64,000 nucleotides of DNA from Plutella xylostella (taxonomy: Eukaryota; Arthropoda; Insecta; Lepidoptera; Plutellidae), in contig NC_064001.1 of assembly GCF_932276165.1 (NCBI RefSeq), positions 2,797,501-2,861,500 on the forward strand. Direction: 5' to 3'. A program made the position numbers and the translations under genes. The notes below the pieces were generated by a model, which saw nothing but the letters and a program-made list of their open reading frames with translations, was not told the DNA's origin and did not search any database. This document shows, in pieces, positions 1 through 10,200 of the stretch (positions within the stretch are counted from its first letter, which is position 1; every line of letters begins with the position of its first letter).

Positions 1-313
1 TGTTTGGCTGAAACACTGTTTCAGTAATAGAAACACATGTCAAAAAAAATAGTTAGACACTACTTGAAATATTGTTCATAATGTGTACAGTGCAGCGATT
101 ACAAGATTTTTGAACCTCCATTAACGTTGCGTATCGTCAACTGTCACTGTCAAAATGTAAGGTATTTTTTTAGTTCCAGAAGTGACTACGTTGGCGCTGT
201 TCTTTTTCCATATTATGTTTGTGCATTATCGTACAACGCTAGAGTATTGCGACGCTAGCCTGTGATAGGGGCTCTGTAATTACCCAAATTAACCCCCACT
301 ATCCCCCCAACAG

Positions 314-3300
314 TGACCGCTGCAAGAACCAGCGCATCCAGCGGCACGAGTGGTGGCGCGGGCTGGAGCGCTTCATGACGCAGCACAAGGGCTGGGGCGT
401 GCGCACCAAGACCGCCATCACCTCCGGCGACTTCATACTGGAGTATGTGGGCGAGGTGGTGTCTGACAAGGAGTTCAAGGTACGGAAAGACGGCTGTTGA
501 AGCCATATATGACCGGTGGGGTAATCGAGCTCTCGAGTGGAGAGCACGAACAGGAAAGTTTAGCGTGGGACGCATTCCGTGCCGCTGGACCGACGACCTT
601 AGACAGGTGGCCGGTAGTGGCTGGATGAAGTCCGAGGACATAGAGTTGTGACGCTTCTTGGGAGAGATCTATGTCCAGGGTGGACGATGACAGACTGATG
701 ATGATGATGACACAAAGTCAGCGTCCCGTTTATCAAACCCCATCTTTATCACCCTGCCCTCGTATGTAGATAGATAGAATATTCTTTATATCTATACTAA
801 AACAGAACTATTAGAAACTATTTTTTCAGAACAACTTTTGAAAGATATTTTTGATCAAATAAGGACAGTTGTACTAAAGTATTGCAAGCCTCATTCACAT
901 TTATAACACAACAATTTTCCATCCACAGGAGCGCATGGCGACCCGCTACGCGCGCGACACGCACCACTACTGCCTGCACCTGGACGGCGGGCTGGTTATC
1001 GACGGGCACCGCATGGGCGGCGACGGACGCTTCGTCAACCACTCGTGCGAGCCCAACTGCGAGATGCAGAAGTGGACTTCTAACGGTCAGTGGGACTATA
1101 GGGCTTTGTAATAGGTAGGAAGATAAGGCAAGAGCGATTTGAGGAAATAGAGATCAGGGAGCCCCGCAATACTAAGGATGCCACGCTCTTCTATGGTACA
1201 CCATTGAGTGGGAGGGGTTTTGTGTTGAAGCCTAAGGCTTAGGTAGAGGTGAGACATTGCGCGGCATGTATCGCGGCGGGTTATATTGTTATTATGAAAC
1301 GAGAAAGTATTAGTGACAGCCAACTTATACCAATAATGACCTATTTGCATCATGATAAGGTTATCATGGTGTTGCCATCAATAAACGTGTGATGGTATCA
1401 TGATTCAGTGCCTGCACGAGTTTTGAGCGATGATTTATTAAATACTCATTAATATTATTCATAGCACATTTAGAATAATATCTTTTGCGTGTTATTTCCA
1501 CAAAAAATACGAAATAGCTTGCAAAACAAAGCGTATAAATACATTCATGATTCGCGCCGCACCGTCCAATATTCGCGCTTCATTATACCCCGTTGTTCTC
1601 CGTCACGGCTGTTGCAAGTTTGATTGTTTAGTTGTGCAATCTGCTTCGCAATATTAGTAACATGTGTGTTTGTTTGAATTTTGCAATGTAAGTACAATAA
1701 GACCACGTAACTTGACCAATGGATGCACAGTAGACACTTTTAGTTCCCTTTGGAGGTGCGGGGGGAGGCGGCATATGTCAAAGCGCGTGACGCTTTGCTA
1801 TTGGTCTATTGTGGCACTTCACAAGACGGCCGCTTTTTTGTTCCACTTTTATGTGGTCACTAGTGTAACATATTATGTGTTTGTTTGCAGGTACATTCAG
1901 GATGGCGTTATTCGCTCTCCGGGACATTGAACCGGGCGAGGAGTTGACGTATGACTACAACTTCTCCCTGTTCAACCCTGCTGTCGGACAGGTATGATAT
2001 ACAATTTTACACGTTATACGAGGGTTGTTAAACTTACTCAAATCATAATAAAAGTATCTGTGGTATACATAGAAAGGGTACATAAGGGCTGATAGACATC
2101 CTTCACCTATAGATACTAAATAACAGTTCATATTTCAGCCGTGCAAATGCGACTCCGAAGACTGCCGAGGCGTGATTGGCGGCAAATCACAACGAATCAC
2201 CAAGCTGCCGATAAAGGCCCAATCACGGAGCGGCGGCAACGCGCCCAGCCAATCACAGGGCTCGAGCCAGCCTCGGGTCGGGAGACCGCGCAAAGCTGTC
2301 AAATGCAACAAGAAGTTAGAACAACAGACGATATCCGTCTGTGACAGTAACAATATGACCATACTGCAGTATCAGCAACATCTGAACAAGCTGTGGCAGG
2401 AACCACAAATGAAGCCGTTGACGGCAAAAGAGAGGAATCTGGTCAAAGATCGACACTGCTTCTTGTTCAGGAATCTGGAGAAGGTAATCTATTTGATGTA
2501 TTTTGTAAACTAAAGCTTGTGTTTGGTAACATAAAGGTGCCGTATAATACAGCAGTGCCAGAATGTTGCCAACGCAAACAAAAAAGGGAGCTATCCTAAA
2601 TAGCTGTACTTAGAAAGGTTTAGGCCGCTATATGACGGCATCATTATCCTAGCAAGGCCAGGCCACATAACATGAATGTATGGAATTTAAATAAGACGCT
2701 ATTAATGGAAAGTACTTGCATTCACTAACAATAATTTCCCCCACAGGTGCGTCGTATAAAGGACCGTCTATCCATCGCGATGACGCCGTCCCTCCCCCCT
2801 CCCGAGCCGGCCCCCGCGCCCCCCGCGCCCCCCGCCGCGCCCGCAGTCACCAACGTCGACCCGCTAGCTTTACCAAGCAGTATGAACCCTTCCGTCTTCC
2901 TCACAAGGTTGAAAGCTCTCCGTGCGCCTAAAGAAGAGGGGAGCAGAAGGCAGGTGGATGACGATCCCAGTTTGAGCAAAAAGGAGAGGCTGAATAAGGT
3001 GTTTAGGGCGCTTTATGAGACTGTTGTTGGGGCTAATGGTGAGTTTTTATTAAATTACTTTTAAAATAATGATAATAATTAGTTGGTTTGCAACTGTAGG
3101 ACAGAATATCCTACGGCCATGTGGCTGTAAATGTTGTATTGAAGCTTTTTCATAGCTGGACTGGCTTTGTACCATTGTATTATGCAATGAAATGACGATA
3201 GTCTGGATTCCTAGCAACTGTTTATAAGTTTTATATAACTAATGTATGTTATCGTTGCAGATGACAAAGAGACTCCAATCTGCGCACCGCTACTGAAACG

Positions 3301-6300
3301 CAAGCCGGCGATCAAAGCTCAAGAAACGGGAACCACCCCGGTGGCACCCCTAGACCTCAACACCATAGATGCAAACTTAACCAGCGGCCATTACGAGTCC
3401 GTCGCACAGTTCGACAGCGAAATGAATGCAGTATTCACATCGATAACGAGAGAGCACGGCCGAATGTCGACATTAGGGTCTATAGCGGTGCAGCTGAAGA
3501 AGATATACAATACGGCGAAATCGGACTTTGCCGAGCAGTTGGTGAAGATATCTGGTCCCGATGAACCGCTGCCGGCCGGCTTCTTGCAGAAGAATAAGCC
3601 TGGTATGTTGTTTTTAATGTACTAAGAAGTAGAGAGTGAATGATGCGAGTGTAAATTATATTTTATGCGGATTGAATTTTTGGTTAGTATTTATTAATCA
3701 TACGTCATCATTTCTGTTAGCCCGTTTAACAACAAATCACGCCAATTTAAATATCACTTGAGATTGAACTTCAGCACTATAAAAGTTGGTGGAAAGGTTA
3801 GCACTTCAATCTACATAGATTCCTATTCTCTCGCTTGCGCATTAACCTTACTACGCGCGTGCAAAAGAGACAAATAAAAATAGCTCGATTTTCTCTCTAC
3901 ACTTCAACCGGTCTTTACCTCTTCTGACACTCCATTCTCCTCCACAGAGGACATAATAATGTGCATATGCGGCCTGCACGTGGAAGAAGGCCTCATGGTG
4001 CAGTGCGGCGGCGCGGCGTGTGGCGTGTGGCAGCACGCGCGGTGCATGCAAGTGGCGGACACACGACAGCCGCACTTCTGCCACCAGTGCCGGCCCACCG
4101 AGGTAATTTTAATAGATAGATAAATTTATCGAAGTAGAAAAAAAGGCGGAAGGAATCTCGCTAACTAAAAAATGAGGCACAACAATGGCGGTGACATGAG
4201 AGTGTGTGGGTGCGTAGGTGCGATGTAATTGGTTAATGCCGGCGTAACAATGAAATCGACTTACTTAGGGTGCTTCGGTTTTTAGTTAGCGAGCTTCCTT
4301 CCGCCTTTTTTTCTACTTCGATGGATAAATCATTTATTTGTTCCACTTAAACATACCACAAATCAGATAGGTACAGGTATTCTGTTGTTCTAAGATGTCC
4401 GTCAGAGAGGCTAGACTCAAATGTCGTTGCAGTCTACATAAGCCAAGTAAATGTAGAAAAGAATAGAGTATTACCTACTTTAGACGACCCTATCGCTAAG
4501 AGTAATGTGCACGTGGAGGAGGCCTCATGGTGCAGTGCGGCGGCGGCGTGTGGCGTGTGGCAACACGCGCGGTGCATGCAGGTGGCGGACACACGACAGC
4601 CGCACTTCTGCCACCAGTGCAGGCCTACTGAGGTGAGTGTGTGCTGTAATGCTGTGTAATGTGAGCCTGAGAGGCTACAGTCAAATGTCGTTACGTTACT
4701 GCATTGCTTGCCAAGGAACTGTTATCCCTATTCTACATCGTTACGGGGATATTCGTACAAATCTAATGTTACAGGTAGTAAAACTAGATTTATACGAATG
4801 ACCGCCGGTCACAGATAACGCCAGGCCACTCTGCAGAGGTTACTAGAGCCTTTCTGTGGCTCATAGGAAGCCATTCACCTTGTTCTCACCAGTATTCTCT
4901 TATCTAACCAGAGATTTTTCATACTGTATTTGTCATACTCTAAAGATTCTTCAACTTATCAATTCTTCAGTATTTTAAAACGGCTTTCCCTCTCACCAGG
5001 TGGACCGTGAGATCCCGCTAGACGACTACACGGAAGAGGGCCACCAGTTCTACCTATCCCTCATGCGCGGCGACCTGCAAGTGCGGCAGGGCGATACGGT
5101 CTACGTCCTGCGAGACATCCCGATAGACGACAAGCACCCGGACGTGAGCCGGCGCGGCGCGGAGGACGCCGAGTCGCCGAAAACGAAAAGGGTTGATAGG
5201 AAGAAGGTGAAGAATATGGGCAAAGGGAAGGAGAAGGAGGAGGGTGGGGCTAAGGTATGTTGTTTTTTTTCAGACTATCAATTTATTGACTGTAGGCGTT
5301 TTGGTGCATTTTAGGTACTTCGCTCAAAAGGGGTTATAGCTTATACGTGCGAGATAAAAAGTGCCAAAGCATTATTGATATGTCGTTATAGATTTCCAAG
5401 GAAACGTCGAGGAAGGTTTGAAAGCCCTTTAGACGGGATAAAGGAAAAACAGTTTTACATTTGTAATTAAATAATGCATTAGTGTCCTTAAACTGTACTT
5501 GCAGTTATTTAGTCCATGTCTTAACAGACTTAACACACATTAGTTTACTATAGTAATCAAAATAGTGAGGACAAAATAAAAACCTTTTCCTTATTATCTT
5601 GGTATTTCATGTTTAACGTCTATATTTGCAAATTGATGTGCTTACTATAGTAAACTAATGTTTCACTAATATAAAATTAAGAAACCTTTAATGTTATTGT
5701 ATATCATTGACTCTCATTCACTATTCATTATCTTGTGTTAAATACGTAGATTTAAGAGCAAACATGTTTGTTTGAACAATAATTTGAGGCATATCTGTTA
5801 CAATCTTAATTGTTTGCACATCAATTTGCAAATATAGACGTTAAACATGAAATACCAAGATAATAAGGAAAAGGTTTTTATTTTGTCCTCAGTATTTTGA
5901 TTTGTGAAACGGAAATACCCGCCCAATAGCATTGAACTATAATTATTGTCTTACTCATTGTATGTATAACTGAAAGTTACATACATCTTTCCTTATTTTA
6001 TTTATAGATGGTTTCTTCAGCCCCCGTATTATGTAACTTCGAGTGGGGTTGGTTGGTATAAAATGGCTGACAACTTAGAGCATTATTAATTAACAACTTT
6101 TTACTGACTTATCTGATTTCACAAACGTTTATGTTGAATGTAAGGATATATTGGCAGGCTTCTTGCATATTTCTTTCACTAAGATTTTTGGTGTTTTCGG
6201 TTAATAAGTCTCTAAGTTGATACCAATTATCACCGGTTGCTAACTCTCAAAAAGTTACAAAATACGGGGGCAGTTAATGTTTAGCTACGTTTCATACATA

Positions 6301-9246
6301 TTTAACCAATCATTAAATATTTTCCACGATCTTAGATAGGTAGCTAATAATAGTTGGATAAGTAAAGACGAGGAAAGAGTTTTGTGTTGTGGCACTTCTC
6401 ATTTCACTTGGAAGAGACCTAGAGACCCTCACCAATTTTCGAAAGTCTTACAACAAAAGTGATTCAGAATGACCCCCTGCGTCACCCTTTTTCAGCTTTT
6501 GACCATTTATGCAACACCTGATATAACAGAAGTTTTGACGTTCGCATAAGATTAACCAACCTTTATTCCGCAGGAGATGGAGGTCCGCAAACACACATAC
6601 CAAACTATTGGAGAAATCCCCGTGTCCGAACTGGACATATTCCGCGTGGAGCGACTGTGGCGCCACAAGGACACTCGCGAGCGCTTCGTGTACGGACACC
6701 ACTACCTGCGCCCGCACGAGACCTTCCACGAGCCCACGCGCAAGTGAGTCTTGTTGTCTACACCACAGGGTCTAGTATACACTGGGCGCACGAGACCTTC
6801 CACGAGCCCACGCGCAAGTGAGTCTTGTTGTCTACACCACAGGGTCTAGTATACACTGGGCGCACGAGACCTTCCACGAGCCCACGCGCAAGTGAGTCTT
6901 GTTGTCTACACCACAGGGTCTAGTATACACTGGGCGCACGAGACCTTCCACGAGCCCACGCGCAAGTGAGTCTTGTTGTCTACACCACAGGGTCTAGTAT
7001 ACACTGGGCGCACGAGACCTTCCACGAGCCCACGCGCAAGTGAGTCTTGTTGTCTACACCACAGGGTCTAGTATACACTGGGCGCACGAGACCTTCCACG
7101 AGCCCACGCGCAAGTGAGTCTTGTTGTCTACACCACAGGGTCTAGTATACACTGATCAGTATAGACGGAGCAGTCGACATAGCTTTGGCGACCTTTGAAT
7201 CAGTTGGAACTTACAACAACACAAGCTTCTACAACCTTACTATGTAGATTGGTCGAGTTGTCCAATACCTAGATACTTGACCAATTTCGTGCAGTACACG
7301 CTGTCATCTTGGGTACCTCGTCCCCGCCACGTCTTTAACCCCGCAAGGAGGGTCGCGCACGAAGTTGCCGAGCTATAGCATACTATCCAAATTCCGATTC
7401 CGCTATTTACTGCTCCATCTCGTTGTCACCGGCCCATATATCACATACTAATACATTCGTCGTTTGTTCTAGATTCTTCCCGAACGAGGTGATGCGCGTG
7501 CCGCTGTACGAGGCGGTGCCCATCGAGCTGGTCATGTCTCAGTGCTGGGTCATGGACCTCAACACCTATTGCAAGGTAAATAATGTATTTGGTAAATTAC
7601 ATTTAGTATTGTGAAACGGTTGACTAAGCCAATAAGGAAATGGTAAACTGTTATAGTAGCTCTGTCTATTCCAAAGAAGTTGCAAAAGTGGCAGAGTACG
7701 TGCAAATCACACGTTGCGTTGCGACGCCGCACCGCAAAGATTTCGAGTTGTGAATTTGACAATAAAATGGTGATTTTGCAAAATCACAAGGCCAAATCTC
7801 TGCGGTGCGACCCCGCAACGCATCGTGTGCCCCCGCTATAAGCCAAAATGGGGTTGACTTATTAGTTATTTTGTACAACTTTTGTCCTGCCTATCGTAAA
7901 AAGTCACGTGACTATCAAAGTTTATATATTATAGTTTTTTTCGATTTTTCAAAATTGCCTCCCCTTCCCCAGGGTCGTCCCGTCGGCGCGTCGGAACAGC
8001 ACGTGTACATCTGCGAGCTGCGCGTGGACCGCACGGCGCGGCTGTTCACGCGCGTGTCGCGGCCCAAGTACCCCATCTGCACCAAGGCCTACGCCTTCGA
8101 CCACTTCCCGCAGCGGCTCAAGATCACCAGGACTTATGCTGTGAGTATGATGGACTAACAAGATGCCAAGATGAGGTGCATAAAAGGAGCGTTATGGGGT
8201 GTCGTATCACCTGTAATTTATGTATATTATACGTCCTGATCATCCGCTGTTAGCTAACCTTTTCGCCTCGCTGGAAATACCTAGTCCAGCTGTAGTGTTT
8301 CTTTATGATAAGGTAAGGAGAAGACTGACACGCAGATAGTGGCAGTGGAACTACATAGTACGTCACCTATTATACTGATTCTAGTAATTATAAATTTATA
8401 CGACTTCCGCCATCTTGGATTTTGATCTCCAGACGGTTTGGATTTGGCACTTTATAAAAATGTGATTATAGTATCTATCTTTTTCCCATATTTATATTAT
8501 TTAATTTCTAACCTCCCCACCACGTAATCTAATCTATCTTCCTTTCCTTCAGCCTCACGAAGTGTTGCCGGAGTACCTGAAGGGGCGCGCGGCTAAGAAC
8601 AACGCGGCCAGCGACAAGGACGGCAAGAGCAAGGCCGCCCAGAGCAAGGAGGTCAAGAAGAAGCTGCCCGCCCTGCCGCCGCCGCCTGACGACGCTAAGG
8701 TATGAGCTCACAGAATATTATCACCCCAAAAAAATGGACGATGTGCTCCGTTTCCTATAGTTAGAGTAGAACCCTGAAACACCTGTACTATGTTTAGATT
8801 ATTTACAATATTGTCGTTTATATTCCTACTCTATTTCAAAATGTGTCTTTGTTTATTTTTTATCGTTTTCACATCTAAACAGTTACACCAACTTTGACTT
8901 ACGTAGTACGTACATATTTAGACATAGCTTGGAACTAGGAGAGCAAGTCGTATTTGATCCAGGAATCGCCTCTCCCATCTTAAATCTCTGTACGGTAAAA
9001 AGTGGTAGGTACATTAACCCCACTATCTAAAAGGTAAACTGGAAGAGAATGCTATTAGCACTAAGTTCGCCTATGTGCTATAAAGAATTTAATAATAATA
9101 TCTAAATCTATCCTCAGGGCGCACGAGAACGTCAAAAAGAACGCGTGAACGGCATCGCGCGGCGCCTCCTAGCCCAGGGCGGCGGGCGCGGCAAGGTGGA
9201 CGCGTCCTACCTGCTGGACTCGCGCCGCCGCCGCCGCCTGTCCTGA
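314..9246 (+). CDS. ash1: ASH1-type histone H3K36 methyltransferase, C-terminal 13 exons (5' part outside window)
   Basis: The protein is a Trithorax-group SET methyltransferase acting on nucleosomal H3K36 in the nucleus (family knowledge). I read exons 314-479, 929-1085, 1891-1991, 2139-2483, 2747-3038, 3261-3602, 3948-4102, 5000-5254, 6574-6743, 7473-7575, 7973-8140, 8553-8699 and 9118-9246. All have GT/AG junctions and compatible phases, giving 2,530 nt or about 842 codons. Order of domains: AWS end (CKNQRIQRHEW), SET (YVGEVVS, RFVNHSCEPNCEMQKW, EELTYDYNF), post-SET (CKCDSEDCRG), a Pro/Ala linker, bromodomain (exons 5-6), PHD finger (exon 7, CICG...CHQC) and BAH (exons 8-11, RQGDTVYVLRD). 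The tail is basic and ends in RRRRRLS. This order and spacing match ASH1L. The first exon starts in phase, one base into the window-side codon, so the N-terminus lies upstream. Coding sequence is strongly GC-rich against AT-rich introns. Confidence 0.95.
485..715 (+). mobile_element. LINE (non-LTR) 3'-end relic in ash1 intron
   Basis: Immediately after the donor at 480 a reading frame runs to 651. It encodes AVEAIYDRWGNRALEWRAR and later RWTDDLRQVAGSGWM. This resembles the C-terminal tail downstream of reverse transcriptase in RTE-like or related insect LINEs (R-W-x-D-D-[IL]-R-x-x-A-G-x-x-W-M). It ends in a GATGATGATGAT simple repeat near 699-711, as many 5'-truncated LINE copies do. Only the extreme 3' end is present, so it cannot be active. 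The clade assignment is inference. Confidence 0.6.
4118..4330. mobile_element. Foldback MITE in ash1 intron 7
   Basis: The arms at about 4128-4171 and 4279-4322 are near-perfect reverse complements (left arm begins ATCGAAGTAGAAAAAAAGGC). They are flanked by a repeated GATAAAT at 4118-4124 and 4324-4330 that looks like a target duplication. The internal 107 bp has no coding potential. It sits directly downstream of the PHD exon and upstream of the decayed duplicate of that exon. Confidence 0.75.
4501..4632 (+). pseudogene. Decayed duplicate of the ash1 PHD exon
   Basis: This stretch repeats exon 7 (3948-4102). It begins near AATGTGCACGTGGAGGAGG and continues through the segment coding for CGVWQHARCMQVADTRQPHF, ending in a fresh donor GAG|GTGAGT at 4632/4633. 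Compared with the real exon it lacks about 13 bp covering the first Cys-x-Cys of the PHD finger, then 1 bp and 2 bp more. If it were spliced at the AAG before 4501 in the expected phase, a TAA would follow at once. The 3' half keeps the reading frame and only a few synonymous-looking changes. I infer a once-functional or recently copied exon that is now non-coding. Confidence 0.75.
5545..5910. mobile_element. Large foldback MITE in ash1 intron 8
   Basis: Arms of about 86 bp at 5556-5641 and 5816-5901 are almost exact reverse complements (left arm contains TTGGTATTTCATGTTTAACG). The loop is AT-rich and non-coding. The motif TTTACTATAGTAA occurs both just outside (about 5545) and just inside (about 5643) the left arm. 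Confidence 0.75.
6020..6271. mobile_element. MITE with imperfect terminal inverted repeats (GCCCCCGTATT ends)
   Basis: The left end GCCCCCGTATTATGTAAC at 6020 is mirrored at 6271 (TTACAAAATACGGGGGC). Arms of about 60 bp are interrupted by mismatches. There is no open reading frame. It is in ash1 intron 8, downstream of the larger foldback element. Confidence 0.65.
6721..7155 (+). repeat. 74-bp tandem repeat, six copies, starting inside ash1 exon 9
   Basis: The unit begins ACCTTCCACGAGCCCACGCG and starts at 6721, 6795, 6869, 6943, 7017 and 7091, an exact 74-bp spacing. Each copy carries the last ~23 coding bases of exon 9, the donor CGCAA|GTGAGT, and about 50 bp of intron. The first copy is the real exon end (6743). 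Use of a later donor would read through CGC AAG TGA and hit a stop, so only the first donor is compatible with a full-length protein. Copies look essentially identical, indicating recent expansion. Confidence 0.95.
7711..7832. mobile_element. Foldback MITE in ash1 intron 10
   Basis: The arms begin CACACGTTGCGTTGCGACG at 7711 and end CGCAACGCATCGTGTG near 7832. They are reverse complementary over about 38 bp with a few mismatches, around an AT-rich centre. Non-coding. Confidence 0.65.
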
Positions 9247-9430
9247 CCGCGAGGGCCGGCCAAACGCTGTCTCTGTTGCACTTAGACCACCGTGATGTGG
9301 TAGACAGGGATGGAGAATATGGTAGAAGAGGGCGCATATCCTGACCGCGAGGGCAAGCCAAACGCTGTCTCTGTTGCACCTAGACCACCCTCACGGGGTA
9401 GACAAGGATGGAGGATGTAGAAGAGGACGC
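9244..9430 (+). repeat. Tandem duplication of the ash1 stop-codon/3' UTR start
   Basis: About 97 bp beginning at the stop codon (TGACCGCGAGGG at 9244) is repeated at 9341 (TGACCGCGAGGGCAAGCC). Both copies continue through CCAAACGCTGTCTCTGTTGC. The copies differ by several substitutions and small indels. The coding region ends before the second copy, so only the 3' UTR is lengthened. Confidence 0.85.
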
Positions 9431-10200
9431 AGGATTGTGAATATTCATATTAAGGGTTGGAAGGTTGTTCCTTTGCAACTATCAGGTGTGGAACAAATAC
9501 TGTTGTGTTTGATAGCGATGATTGTAGCCATTGACTGCTGGTTCAAGTCAAGGGTGAACTTAGTTGGAACTAAAAACGATTGTGAAAGTTTGCCGAGTAA
9601 TGTCAATAGATGATGTGATTCGGTCTTGTTTTCCGATGAGGAGTGCGTGTGTTATGATTATTTGTACAGGGAGGTAGATATAGTTGGACATGTTCTCGAG
9701 TAAATAACAAGACGTGGCATTGATCTGTAAGCAGTAATGTGGAATGAATGTACCTACAATAGCGAGCATAGAATTAATACTTACACATGCCTTAGAACTT
9801 AACCGTATGACTACCGAAAAATCGTGTCTTATTTATTAGTGTTACAATAGTTAAACAAAGCTGTAGATTGCTTTATGTATTCTACAAATAGTAGGGGAGA
9901 TTGATGGCATTCCATTGTGGTATTAATAAATATTAATGATGACTTCCATGTACATGTCTGTAAATATCGGAATGGACAGTAACAGATTCGACACATAAAT
10001 TAAGATGCACTAAGCTAAGAATCTCTATACTGTATCATGTAAAGTTAGATCTATACAACGCTATCGTTAATATATTGTAAAGCATAATGTATTCTTGTAC
10101 GGAAATCATTTGGACATTGATCATGCATCATTGAATTTGTTGTTAATTTATTGTAAATCTATTTTTGGTTTGACCAATCGAAGTCATTAAAATCATATTT
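9247..10200 (+). other. Probable ash1 3' UTR
   Basis: AT-rich non-coding sequence follows the stop codon. Candidate poly(A) signals are AATAAA at 9925-9930 and ATTAAA at 10186-10191. The true cleavage site cannot be decided from sequence alone. Confidence 0.5.
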
